From NCBI RefSeq assembly GCF_019904235.1, contig NZ_CP063202.1, positions 3,038,001 through 3,102,000 on the forward strand: DNA of 64,000 bases, given 5' to 3'. Shown piece after piece: positions 35,947 to 44,452 of the stretch; the stretch's first letter is position 1, and every line of letters begins with the position of its first letter. A model generated the notes under the pieces. The model was not told the origin of the DNA. It made no database searches and worked only from the letters and a program-made list of their open reading frames with translations. The translations under genes and the position numbers were made by a program. Source of the stretch: Erythrobacter sp. SCSIO 43205 (GTDB taxonomy: Bacteria > Pseudomonadota > Alphaproteobacteria > Sphingomonadales > Sphingomonadaceae).

Positions 35947-36513
35947 TTACGTGCCGGAGTCTTCGGATTTCGGCACGGTTCTAAGCGCAGGGACCGCTTT
36001 GGCTGCATCGCTTGTGTCGATTGCAGGGGCAGGCGCGGCGCTGATGCTTTCTTCCCGGCGCGCGACACGCGCGGCCCGCTCTATCACGCTGACCAGCCGG
36101 GGAAAGACGCCGCAGCGGCAATCGTTAGGGATCGCCTCTTCAATGTCGGCTTTGCTTGGCGAAGGGTTGCGCGACAAAAGGCCAGCGGCGGCCATCACGA
36201 TACCCGGCGTGCAAAAACCGCACTGGATTGCTTGTTCTGCCACCATGGCTTGCTGGACAGGATGAGAACGGTCGCGCGAAAGCCCTTCGATCGTGGTGAT
36301 GAAGCGCCCCTCGGCCTCGGCCAGAGTGATCCGGCACGAGCGCAAGGCCGCCCCATCGACCAGCACCATGCACGCCCCACATTCACACGCTGCGCCCCCG
36401 CCTCCGTTTTTTGTACCGGTAAGGTTCGCCGCCTCGCGCAGCGCGAAGAGCAAGGGCATATCCGGGTCGAGATCAAATTCGAGCGGACGCCCGTTGATGG
36501 TCATACGCGGCAC
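35947..36513 (-). CDS. Orphan [2Fe-2S] subunit of xanthine dehydrogenase/IorA type
   Basis: This 188-residue protein has the ferredoxin-like N-terminal domain (cluster 2) and the helical C-terminal [2Fe-2S] domain (QCGFCTPG, then NDCRCG) of the small subunits of molybdenum hydroxylases. The N-terminal loop is odd. The family has C-x4-C-x2-C, but here the run is GGGGAACECGAC: the first cysteine position holds glycine and a cysteine sits two residues before the second ligand. There is a 50-residue unstructured tail. No molybdopterin subunit is adjacent, so its electron partner is unknown. Confidence 0.82.
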   Translation of the reverse strand: MPRMTINGRPLEFDLDPDMPLLFALREAANLTGTKNGGGGAACECGACMVLVDGAALRSCRITLAEAEGRFITTIEGLSRDRSHPVQQAMVAEQAIQCGFCTPGIVMAAAGLLSRNPSPSKADIEEAIPNDCRCGVFPRLVSVIERAARVARREESISAAPAPAIDTSDAAKAVPALRTVPKSEDSGT

Positions 36514-36570
36514 GACTTACCGTCGAGGTTTCTTGGTTGAAATGTTCATCTGTCCAACGAGGCGAGCACC

Positions 36571-37347
36571 TTAATTACGCCAGCTGTCGTCGATCTTGTC
36601 GATGCGGCGCTTCCACGCTTCGAAATCGAACACGCCTGCGCCGCCCTGACTGGCCATGACTGAAAGGTCGCGCTGGTGCACATCGATCACCTCTTGCGGC
36701 ACCACTTTGGGCTCACCTTGTGAAAGGGTCGCGATTTGGATCTCGCAGGCGCGTTGCAGCGCCCACATCTTCACAAACATCCCCTGAATAGTGCCATCCA
36801 TCACAACCGGACCATGATTGCGCAGCATCAGGATTGAGTGATTGCCGAGGTTTTGCACGAGGCGCTCCCCTTCCTCAGCGCGCACTGTCACGCCTTCAAA
36901 GTCGTGATAGCCGATCTGGTTCTGGAAATTGCAGGCGTAAAAGCTGATTGGCAGGAGGCCGTCCTTGTGGCTGCACACTGCCATGGTCGCGGTGGTGTGA
37001 ACGTGGCAGATTGCATTGGCGCGTCCGCCCAGAACTTTGTGAAAATGCGCGTGCTGAGTGAAGCCCGCTTTGTTCACCATGTAAGGCGAGCCGCCGATAT
37101 TGTTGCCTTCGACATCAATCTTGACGAGGTTGGAAGCGGTCACTTCATCGTAAAGCAAACCAAATGGATTGATGAGGAACGCACCCTCTTCTCCTGGCAC
37201 AGCGATGGAGATGTGATTGTAAATCGATTCGCCCCAGCCAAGATGGTCAAAAATGCGGTAGCAGGCCGCCAGATCGAGGCGTGCTTGCCACTCTTGCGCA
37301 CTCACTTTGCCTTCAAGGCTGCTGTCAGGCTTTAATTGCGTTGCCAT
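36571..37347 (-). CDS. Class II aldolase/adducin-family protein
   Basis: This 258-residue protein has the zinc-binding class II aldolase/adducin fold. Metal histidines are in CHVHTTATMAV, and the third appears in LMLRNHGPVV. Acidic residues typical of true fuculose- or ribulose-phosphate aldolases are not obvious, so it may be an aldolase or a decarboxylase-like member acting on a hydroxy-acid. It follows the orphan Fe-S subunit by position but lies 57 nt upstream in transcription, so both may be one unit. Confidence 0.82.
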   Translation of the reverse strand: MATQLKPDSSLEGKVSAQEWQARLDLAACYRIFDHLGWGESIYNHISIAVPGEEGAFLINPFGLLYDEVTASNLVKIDVEGNNIGGSPYMVNKAGFTQHAHFHKVLGGRANAICHVHTTATMAVCSHKDGLLPISFYACNFQNQIGYHDFEGVTVRAEEGERLVQNLGNHSILMLRNHGPVVMDGTIQGMFVKMWALQRACEIQIATLSQGEPKVVPQEVIDVHQRDLSVMASQGGAGVFDFEAWKRRIDKIDDSWRN

Positions 37348-37498
37348 CGGATCAATCCCTTCCTCTTGGTTCTCTTCGCGCTCCCTATCGCATTAATCCG
37401 ACCAATCGGGCAAGCGTGTCTGATAGGAGGTACAAAGATAGGCCTTTGCGTGATTTACTTTGCGCAGGTGAGTTTGGCCCGATAAGCCAGCCGCTCCC

Positions 37499-38881
37499 AT
37501 GAACAGTTCTAATAACCTCTCCCCTCAAAATGCGGCCGCCAAGCTGACCAAAGGTTCAATCCGAGGTCATTTGGTTTCGCAGACTTTGCCAGCGATTGTG
37601 GGCGTGACGGCGATCATGTCGATTGGCCTTGTCGATGCCTATTTCATCGGCAAGCTGGGGTCGCAAGAGCTTGCGGCCATATCCTTTATCTTCCCGGTCA
37701 CAACGGCGCTTTCATCGCTTGGCGTTGGCGTAATGGTGGGGATCAATTCGGTTGTCGCAAGAGCCCTTGGCGAAGGCGATGAGGAACGGTGCGCGCGAAG
37801 GGCCAATTTCGGGCTCGTATTTTCGGTTTTGATCGGAATCCTCATTGGCGCAGCTCTTTATGCTCTGATCGAGCCGCTCTTCACCCTGATGAACGCGCCC
37901 GAAAATCTGCGCGGCCTGATCCTCGATTACATGGAGCCATTTGCGCTCGGCTTTCCGCTGGTGCTGGCGATCATGGGCTTTAACGGGGTCTTGCGCGGCC
38001 AAGGCGAGGCGAAAAAGACGAGCTATGTCTCGCTCACCTATGCAGCGGCCAACTGGGTGCTGGATCCGATCCTTATCACTGGTGCTTTCGGATTCGAGGG
38101 GTTTGGCATCACGGGCGCGGCTTATGCGAGCATTATCGGATACGGTATTGGCGCGGTCATGGCGTTTTTCCTTTTGCGGCGGACCGATATTCCGCTCGAC
38201 CCCTCGCTCATTCGCAAAGGCAGTTGGACAGACCCTGCCGCCGCCATTCTCAAGGTAGCAGGGCCCGCGTCCTTCTCCAATTCGATCAACCCGATTGGCC
38301 TGTCGGTTCTGACCGCGATAATCGCCACGCAAAGCGAGGCAGCGGTTGCAGGGTTTGGTGCAGCAGGCCGATTGCAAAGCTTTGCAACAGTGCCCCTGCT
38401 CGCACTTTCGGGTTCGATCGGGGCAATCGTTGGGCAAAACTGGGGCGCGAGAGAATATGAACGAGCGCGCCGGGCTGCGCTTTACGCCTTTGGTTTCTGC
38501 CTTGCATGGGGCGTCCTGCTCGTCATTGTCTTTGTTCCACTTGCAGGCCAATTTGCGCGAGTTTTCACCAACGATCCGGCAGTGACCCAGGAATTTGTCT
38601 CGTACATCAACATCGCATCATGGGGTTATGCCGGTTTTGGTATCCTGATTGTCGCCAACGGCATTTTGAACGCGATCGACAAAGCGGCCTACGCCCTCAC
38701 CCAATCTGCGGTGCGCGTGTTTCTCATCATGTTGCCATTTGCATGGCTGTTTATCGGGGAATGGGGTAGCGAGGCGGTCTTCTCGGCCGAGCTTGCCGCC
38801 AATATCGTTGGCGGAATGACAGGCGCAGCGCTGGCTTACTGGCTGCTAAAAACCCGCGCACCCGATAGCAATGGGTTGTAG
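37499..38881 (+). CDS. MATE-family efflux transporter
   Basis: This 460-residue protein has twelve TM helices in two MatE halves, with segments such as VDAYFIGKLGSQELAAISFIF near the first helices and AAVAGFGAAGRLQSFATVPL in the second half. MATE proteins export cationic drugs using Na+ or H+. The gene is divergent from the aldolase-like gene across a 150-nt intergenic region in which I see no clear operator. Confidence 0.9.
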   Translation: MNSSNNLSPQNAAAKLTKGSIRGHLVSQTLPAIVGVTAIMSIGLVDAYFIGKLGSQELAAISFIFPVTTALSSLGVGVMVGINSVVARALGEGDEERCARRANFGLVFSVLIGILIGAALYALIEPLFTLMNAPENLRGLILDYMEPFALGFPLVLAIMGFNGVLRGQGEAKKTSYVSLTYAAANWVLDPILITGAFGFEGFGITGAAYASIIGYGIGAVMAFFLLRRTDIPLDPSLIRKGSWTDPAAAILKVAGPASFSNSINPIGLSVLTAIIATQSEAAVAGFGAAGRLQSFATVPLLALSGSIGAIVGQNWGAREYERARRAALYAFGFCLAWGVLLVIVFVPLAGQFARVFTNDPAVTQEFVSYINIASWGYAGFGILIVANGILNAIDKAAYALTQSAVRVFLIMLPFAWLFIGEWGSEAVFSAELAANIVGGMTGAALAYWLLKTRAPDSNGL

Positions 38882-38974
38882 CAATAGGTCTGGCCAGTAG
38901 GATTTCATTAACCATCCGCGTTCATAAGCCGTTTCGAGATGTAAAATCGTCTCGAATAAAGGGGCACGCTCAAG

Positions 38975-41377
38975 ATGGACGACCTGCTGGCGGATTTCGT
39001 CGCAGAAACGCGCGAGATGCTGGAGGCAAGCTCAGGCGAGATCGTCGCCTGGGAGGCCGATCCAAGCGACCGCGCGCGCCTCGATACCATCTTCCGCTTC
39101 GTTCACACCGTCAAAGGCAATTGCGGCTTTTTCGATTTGCCCCGCCTTGCAGCGCTCAGCCACGCAGCGGAAGACGCACTTGCCGATTGTCGATCTGGAC
39201 GGCGTAAACCGGACGGTGCTCTAGTCACAGCAGTCCTTGCAATCATCGACCGGATCGCGGCAATGATTGATGCGATTGAAGCGGGAGAAGACTTTGCGGG
39301 CGGCAGCGATGATGAATTGATCGCGGGACTTGGACTTGATGGCAAGGAAGCGCGCAACGCCGCATCTAGCCAGCATGAGACGGGCGCACCCGCCAAGCCA
39401 GAGAAACCGGAAACCAGCACCGCGCCCCTCCGCGAACGCGCAGTCACCCAACGCTCGATCCGCTTACCGGTCGAATTGCTCGACCGCGTGATGAGCGGTG
39501 TTTCCGACATGGTGCTGGCACGCAATGACTTGGCCAATCGCTTGCGCCAGGCGGGCACGCAACCGATGGTCGATGGACCGTTTGAGCGCCTGACGTCCAT
39601 CCTCAATGATGTTCGCGACGCGATCACGCGGATGCGGATGCAGCGCATTGATACGCTATTCAGCGCCTTCCCGCGGCTCGTACGCGACCTCTCCCAGACA
39701 TTGGGCAAAGAGGTAGCGATTGAGCTTAAAGGCGGGGATGTCGAGCTTGATCGCGAAATGATCGAAATGATCCGCGATCCCTTGAACCACATCCTGCGCA
39801 ATTGCGTCGATCATGGCATTGAAGCGCCAGATGATCGCCGATCAGCCGGGAAAGATATAACGGGGTTTATTTCGGTTATCGCCCGCCAATCGGGCAATAT
39901 GATCTCCATTGTTGTCAGCGATGATGGGCGCGGCTTGTGCGAAGAAAGCATCGCGCAAAAAGCGATTGCAATGGAACTTATGACACTGGCTGAGCGCAAA
40001 TCCATGCGCAAGGAAGACATATTGCAAATGATCTTCCGACCCGGCTTTTCAACCGCGAAACAGGTGAGCAGCATTTCCGGACGCGGCGTTGGACTGGACG
40101 TGGTTCGCCAGAATCTGGAGCGCGTGGGTGGGACCATCCATGTCACCTCGACCAAGGGCGCGGGCACTCTTTTCACGCTCAAAATCCCGTTGACGCTCAG
40201 CATCATCACAGGGCTTAACGTTGAAGTCAGCGGTCAACGCTTTTCGATCCCGCAAAGCTATGTCGAAGAAGTCATTCACTCTTCGTCAAAGGCGTTTGAT
40301 TTCGAGCGCGTAGGCGAGACGGGCCTTGTCACTTTCCGCGGCAATCGCGTGCCGTGTCTCAAGCTTGGCAACGTTCTGGATCTCCCGCCAAGCGAACTTG
40401 CCGATGAAGACCAAACGATGGTGATGCTCAGGCTGGCTAATGGCGAGCTGTTTGCATTGGCGGTCGATGAAATCCACTCGCATGGCGATATCGTAGTCAA
40501 ACCGCTGGCTCCTGCGGTGATGCAGGCCGGCATTTACGCCGGATCATCGCTGCTTGATGACGGAATGCCTGTGCTTCTTCTCGACATAACCAACATCGCG
40601 ATTGAAAACGATATCCTGTCCGATCTTCGAAGTCAGCCCTCAAGGCCCGACAAACGGGTCGAGGATGATGCAGAGAAAACATATGGCCGCGTCATGCTGT
40701 TCAACGATTTCGACGGCCGCCGCCGCGCTATTCGCCTCGAATTGGTCAAACGCATTGAAACCGTCCCGCTCCATGCAATCGACCGCTCGGGACCAACCCC
40801 GCGCGTCGTGATTGACGGGGTTATCCTGCCGATCGTCGGCCTTCCCGAAGGCTCGATTGAGCGCGATAAATTACGGTGCTTGCGGCTCAGCGATGGAAAC
40901 AGCCAGCTTGCCTACGCGGTGAGCCAGGTGCTCGAAACGGCGGAGCTTTCCAACCCGCTCCAAACTGTAAACGACGATCCACTGGTCGAAGCGGTCACGC
41001 TTTTGGGCGAGAACACTGTCAGCCTTTCGGACAGCCACGAATTGTTTGCCCGTTTTGGTGAACGGCCGATGGAAGGCGACAAGCCTGTTTGCCGATTGCC
41101 CGAAGGCGAATGGTCCCATGCGATCCTCGCCCCGCTTCTAACCAATGCCGGCTATAACGTAACCTATGCCCTGAACGCAGGCGAAGACATCGCCATCTGG
41201 TTTGACGACGAATTCGAAGCAGCTGCCGCTCTCGATATGGAATTTGCGAGCCCCGTTGTGCGCCTTCGCGAAACCCCCGAGGCACCCGAAGGCTCACCCA
41301 CCATATATCGCTATGACCGCGAAGGCTTGCTTGATGCCTTGAACAAAGCCCGGCGTGCAGGAGGAGCACTGCGATGA
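38975..41377 (+). CDS. cheA: Chemotaxis histidine kinase CheA, extended C terminus
   Basis: This 800-residue kinase has an Hpt domain with phosphoacceptor H44 (FRFVHTVKGN), a linker to about 155, a P3 dimerisation helix (160-235) and a P4 ATPase. The N box is near 275, with the G1 DDGRG box near 316-320 and the GVGLD box near 371-375. A P5 CheW domain spans about 410-545. Unlike typical CheA it continues with a second CheW-like segment (about 570-660). A final ~95 residues resemble a receiver domain without the acidic pocket or lysine. No P2 CheY-binding domain is evident. It couples to cheW by ATGA. Confidence 0.9.
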   Translation: MDDLLADFVAETREMLEASSGEIVAWEADPSDRARLDTIFRFVHTVKGNCGFFDLPRLAALSHAAEDALADCRSGRRKPDGALVTAVLAIIDRIAAMIDAIEAGEDFAGGSDDELIAGLGLDGKEARNAASSQHETGAPAKPEKPETSTAPLRERAVTQRSIRLPVELLDRVMSGVSDMVLARNDLANRLRQAGTQPMVDGPFERLTSILNDVRDAITRMRMQRIDTLFSAFPRLVRDLSQTLGKEVAIELKGGDVELDREMIEMIRDPLNHILRNCVDHGIEAPDDRRSAGKDITGFISVIARQSGNMISIVVSDDGRGLCEESIAQKAIAMELMTLAERKSMRKEDILQMIFRPGFSTAKQVSSISGRGVGLDVVRQNLERVGGTIHVTSTKGAGTLFTLKIPLTLSIITGLNVEVSGQRFSIPQSYVEEVIHSSSKAFDFERVGETGLVTFRGNRVPCLKLGNVLDLPPSELADEDQTMVMLRLANGELFALAVDEIHSHGDIVVKPLAPAVMQAGIYAGSSLLDDGMPVLLLDITNIAIENDILSDLRSQPSRPDKRVEDDAEKTYGRVMLFNDFDGRRRAIRLELVKRIETVPLHAIDRSGPTPRVVIDGVILPIVGLPEGSIERDKLRCLRLSDGNSQLAYAVSQVLETAELSNPLQTVNDDPLVEAVTLLGENTVSLSDSHELFARFGERPMEGDKPVCRLPEGEWSHAILAPLLTNAGYNVTYALNAGEDIAIWFDDEFEAAAALDMEFASPVVRLRETPEAPEGSPTIYRYDREGLLDALNKARRAGGALR

Positions 41378-41814
41378 ACACCCTTCTTGTGATGGCCCAA
41401 ATTGCAGGTCGACGCTGCGCGATTGAAGCGCCGAATGTGGATGCGGTGATCGAGATCGGCGCAATCACTCCTGTGCCGCGTACCCCTGAATATATTTCAG
41501 GGATTACCGCCATGCGCAGCCAGGCGTTGACCGTGATTGATGCCCGCACGGCGCTTGGGTTCGACCAAACCGCATTTCCGGTCGACCACCGCGCGATTGT
41601 CGCAAGCCTCAACGGCGATCTTTACGCATTCAGGGTCGATATCATCGAAGACGTTTGCACCGCGATGAGCGAGCCTGAAACTGTACCGGGCGGGTTCGGC
41701 GAAGGCTGGACGCAAGTTTCACCAGGCCTCGTAGAAACACGGGTCGGCCCTGCACTTCTTCTCAACCTCAGCGCGCTTTTGTGTCCGGCAAAGCCATTCG
41801 AGGCTGCTGCCTGA
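41374..41814 (+). CDS. cheW: Chemotaxis adaptor CheW
   Basis: This 146-residue scaffold protein links CheA to chemoreceptors. Features are the N-terminal beta strands (RCAIEAPNVDAVIEIGAITPV), TPEYISGITAMRSQALTVIDAR and DIIEDVCTAM, which are CheW sub-domain landmarks. Its ATG overlaps the cheA stop. The last ~25 residues are hydrophobic rather than the usual short end. No receptor gene lies in the window. Confidence 0.85.
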   Translation: MNTLLVMAQIAGRRCAIEAPNVDAVIEIGAITPVPRTPEYISGITAMRSQALTVIDARTALGFDQTAFPVDHRAIVASLNGDLYAFRVDIIEDVCTAMSEPETVPGGFGEGWTQVSPGLVETRVGPALLLNLSALLCPAKPFEAAA

Positions 41815-41869
41815 TGCTGCCATTACTTCTCTCTGCACTCCCTCGCCCCTCTTTTGCCAAGGTGGTTTC

Positions 41870-42235
41870 ATGAAAAGCTGTCTCATTGTCGACGATTCCA
41901 AAGTGATCCGAAAGGTATCGCGGCATATTCTTGAAAACCTTGGCTTTACGGTCGATGAGGCTGAGAACGGGAAGCTTGGATTGGAAGCGTGCGACAACGC
42001 CATGCCCGATGTGATACTGCTCGACTGGAATATGCCGGTAATGAGCGGGATCGATTTTCTCACTCACCTTCGGCAACGCGATGGCGGCGATAAACCCAAG
42101 GTCGTGTTCTGCACCACGGAAAATGACGTCGAACACATCCGCGAAGCAATCAATGCGGGTGCTGACGAATATGTAATGAAGCCGTTCGATCACGAAACTC
42201 TACAGATCAAATTGCAGCTCGTCGGCTTTGCATGA
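41870..42235 (+). CDS. cheY: Single-domain response regulator CheY
   Basis: This 121-residue receiver domain has the acidic pocket D8/D9, the phosphoacceptor D52 in LLDWNMP, the switch threonine (CTTEND) and K104 (YVMKPF). It should accept phosphate from CheA and alter motor switching or another output. Its last codons overlap cheB by 4 nt. Confidence 0.93.
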   Translation: MKSCLIVDDSKVIRKVSRHILENLGFTVDEAENGKLGLEACDNAMPDVILLDWNMPVMSGIDFLTHLRQRDGGDKPKVVFCTTENDVEHIREAINAGADEYVMKPFDHETLQIKLQLVGFA

Positions 42236-43416
42236 ACGCGCCTGCTTCACTTGGCCCGCGCGCCAGCGTGAGGCGTTTGGTTTCCTCGCGAAGGAGCGAA
42301 CCGCGCATCCGCGTGATGATCGTTGACGACAGTCTGACGGTTCGCACGATCTTCAAACGCATGGTGGATCATGACCCACGCATGGAGGTCGTTGCCACCG
42401 CAAGCAGCGGCGAGCGCGCGATTACAGCGCTTGAAAAGGCAGCTGCTGATGTCGTGCTACTCGACCTTGAAATGCCCGGAATGGGCGGGATCAAAGCCCT
42501 CCCCCAAATCCTAAAAGCATCGCCTGATACGCAGGTGCTTGTCGTTTCCTCTCTGACAGCGCAAGGTGCTGAAACGACAGTTGAGGCCCTTTCGCAAGGG
42601 GCTGCCGACACTTTGCTGAAACCGTGTCCCGGCGAATTTACAGAACGCTATCGCAGCCAGCTGCTTGGCAAAATCACGGCGCTTGGGACCAAGAACAAAT
42701 CCTCTAGCGCCGCGAAGGACATGACGCCTTGCGCGTCAGGCCAGACCGCTTCGCGTAAAAGCGAGGAAGGGCACAGCTTTTCGGCGAAGAGCCATAGAGC
42801 GCAGGCGATGGCCACAAATGTGAGCCACACCAGAGTGATAGCTATAGGCGCGTCGACGGGTGGGATTCACGCGCTCAACATATTGCTGAAAACGCTCACC
42901 CCTGCGTGCACGGCTCCAATCCTCATCACCCAGCATCTGCCAGCCAGTTTCATCCCTGTTTTTGCGCGCCAGATCGAAAACGCGAGCGGCAGGCCAACGC
43001 ACATCGCACAAAGCGAAGCGGTGCTGCGTGAAGGGGAAATTATGCTGGCGACGGGCGACAGCCATTTGTGCCTTACTCGGCAGAAATGCCGATTGATCGC
43101 CTGCCCAAGCACCGAGCCTGCATTGAGCGGATGCCTGCCTTCGGTCGACCCGATGTTCACTAGCCTTGTCGACGCGTGCGATGGCCAAGCGCTGGGAATT
43201 TTGCTTTCAGGGATGGGCCGCGATGGCCTTGAAGGCGCTCGCGCACTCGTCAAGGCGGGCGGCGAGGTCTGGGCGCAGGATGCCGAAACCAGCGCGGTCT
43301 GGGGAATGCCGGGCGCGGTTGCGAAAAACGGTCTTGCCAGCCTTGTCGATACACCTCACGCGCTAGGTCTGGCGATCGTCGAGAAGCTTGCCCGGCAACG
43401 CGGCGCGGCCAGGTAA
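42232..43416 (+). CDS. cheB: Chemotaxis protein-glutamate methylesterase CheB
   Basis: This 394-residue protein has an N-terminal receiver domain (phosphoacceptor D78 in LLDLEMPGMGG) and a C-terminal methylesterase. The catalytic residues are S208 (GASTGG), H235 (TQHLP) and D331 (GMGRDG). The Lys/Ser-rich linker (about 155-197) between the domains is longer than usual. It demethylates receptors for adaptation. It begins inside the end of cheY (ATGA). Confidence 0.95.
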   Translation: MNAPASLGPRASVRRLVSSRRSEPRIRVMIVDDSLTVRTIFKRMVDHDPRMEVVATASSGERAITALEKAAADVVLLDLEMPGMGGIKALPQILKASPDTQVLVVSSLTAQGAETTVEALSQGAADTLLKPCPGEFTERYRSQLLGKITALGTKNKSSSAAKDMTPCASGQTASRKSEEGHSFSAKSHRAQAMATNVSHTRVIAIGASTGGIHALNILLKTLTPACTAPILITQHLPASFIPVFARQIENASGRPTHIAQSEAVLREGEIMLATGDSHLCLTRQKCRLIACPSTEPALSGCLPSVDPMFTSLVDACDGQALGILLSGMGRDGLEGARALVKAGGEVWAQDAETSAVWGMPGAVAKNGLASLVDTPHALGLAIVEKLARQRGAAR

Positions 43417-43433
43417 GCGGGGGCACGAAACCG

Positions 43434-44291
43434 ATGGAACATAGCGAAGCCTCCTATCAGATCATCGTTGATCTTCTCTTCGAACGCACTGGCCAGCATC
43501 TTGCAAAAAGCCGTCAATGGCGGCTTGGCTCGGCTTTGTCGGAGATTTTCCGCAAACATGGCATCAAAAACCTCGATCAGCTTGTATGCCTGCTCGATGC
43601 GCCTCAAAGCCACGCCAAGCATGGCGACCTTGCAACTGAGGTCGTCGAAGCTTTGCTTAACAACGAAACCTATTTTTTTCGCGACAAGCCAACCTTCGAT
43701 CAAATCCCGCAATTTGTCCTCCCGCAATTACGCGAACGCCGCGCGCACACTCGTCATTTGTCGATCTGGTGCGCAGGCTGCTCAACGGGCCAAGAAGTCT
43801 ACAGTCTCGCCATGTTGTTCGAAGAGCAAAAAGAATTGTGGGAAGGCTGGACCATCAACCTGCTTGGCACTGACATCTCGCATGGAGCCATAAAGACCGC
43901 AAAAGCAGGGATTTACGGCCAGTTTGAAATCCAGCGAGGTCTTGGCGTTGGGCAAATGCTAGCCCATTTCACAAACACATCCGGCGGTTGGCAAGTTTCC
44001 GAAAAATTGCGTCAAAACACCCGGTTTGGCATCCACAATCTGCTCAACCAACCTCCGGGCAGGAGCACATTCGATCTCATATTGTGCCGCAATGTGCTTT
44101 TGTACTTTGGCGCAGGCAATCGCAAACTTGCCCTGCAACGCCTCGCTAAAGCTCTCGCGCGTGATGGGTTTCTCATGCTTGGCAATGGTGAGACGGCGTC
44201 TGTAAGTGGCGCCGGGTTCGCACTCTCGCCTGAACGCGCCAGTATCTTTGAAATCAATCCACAAAAGCGCGAAACCGTGAATGCCGCCTGA
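43434..44291 (+). CDS. cheR: Chemotaxis methyltransferase CheR
   Basis: This 285-residue protein has an N-terminal helical domain ending near LLNNETYFFRD (about residues 78-88) and a SAM-binding domain with WCAGCSTGQEVYSLAM, LGTDISHGAIKTAK and ILCRNVLLYF. It methylates receptor glutamates using S-adenosylmethionine. It starts 17 nt after cheB. This completes a cheA-W-Y-B-R set without a receptor or CheZ. Confidence 0.93.
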   Translation: MEHSEASYQIIVDLLFERTGQHLAKSRQWRLGSALSEIFRKHGIKNLDQLVCLLDAPQSHAKHGDLATEVVEALLNNETYFFRDKPTFDQIPQFVLPQLRERRAHTRHLSIWCAGCSTGQEVYSLAMLFEEQKELWEGWTINLLGTDISHGAIKTAKAGIYGQFEIQRGLGVGQMLAHFTNTSGGWQVSEKLRQNTRFGIHNLLNQPPGRSTFDLILCRNVLLYFGAGNRKLALQRLAKALARDGFLMLGNGETASVSGAGFALSPERASIFEINPQKRETVNAA

Positions 44292-44452
44292 TGCTTGAGC
44301 TTTGAGTTTTCGACTGGCCAGAGCCATATCACCCTAGCTGTAACTTTACGTATCATTAGCCAATCATCTTTATCGTGCTGAAGTGGCTAAAGCGCAGGAT
44401 TACGCGGGCTTGACGCTCACTTTGGATCATTTGCGGCAACAAAGGAAGCAGC

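Noticed and set aside
37712..38551. Long open frame on the minus strand within the MATE gene
   Set aside because: Antisense shadow; the plus strand reads as a clean 12-TM MATE protein.
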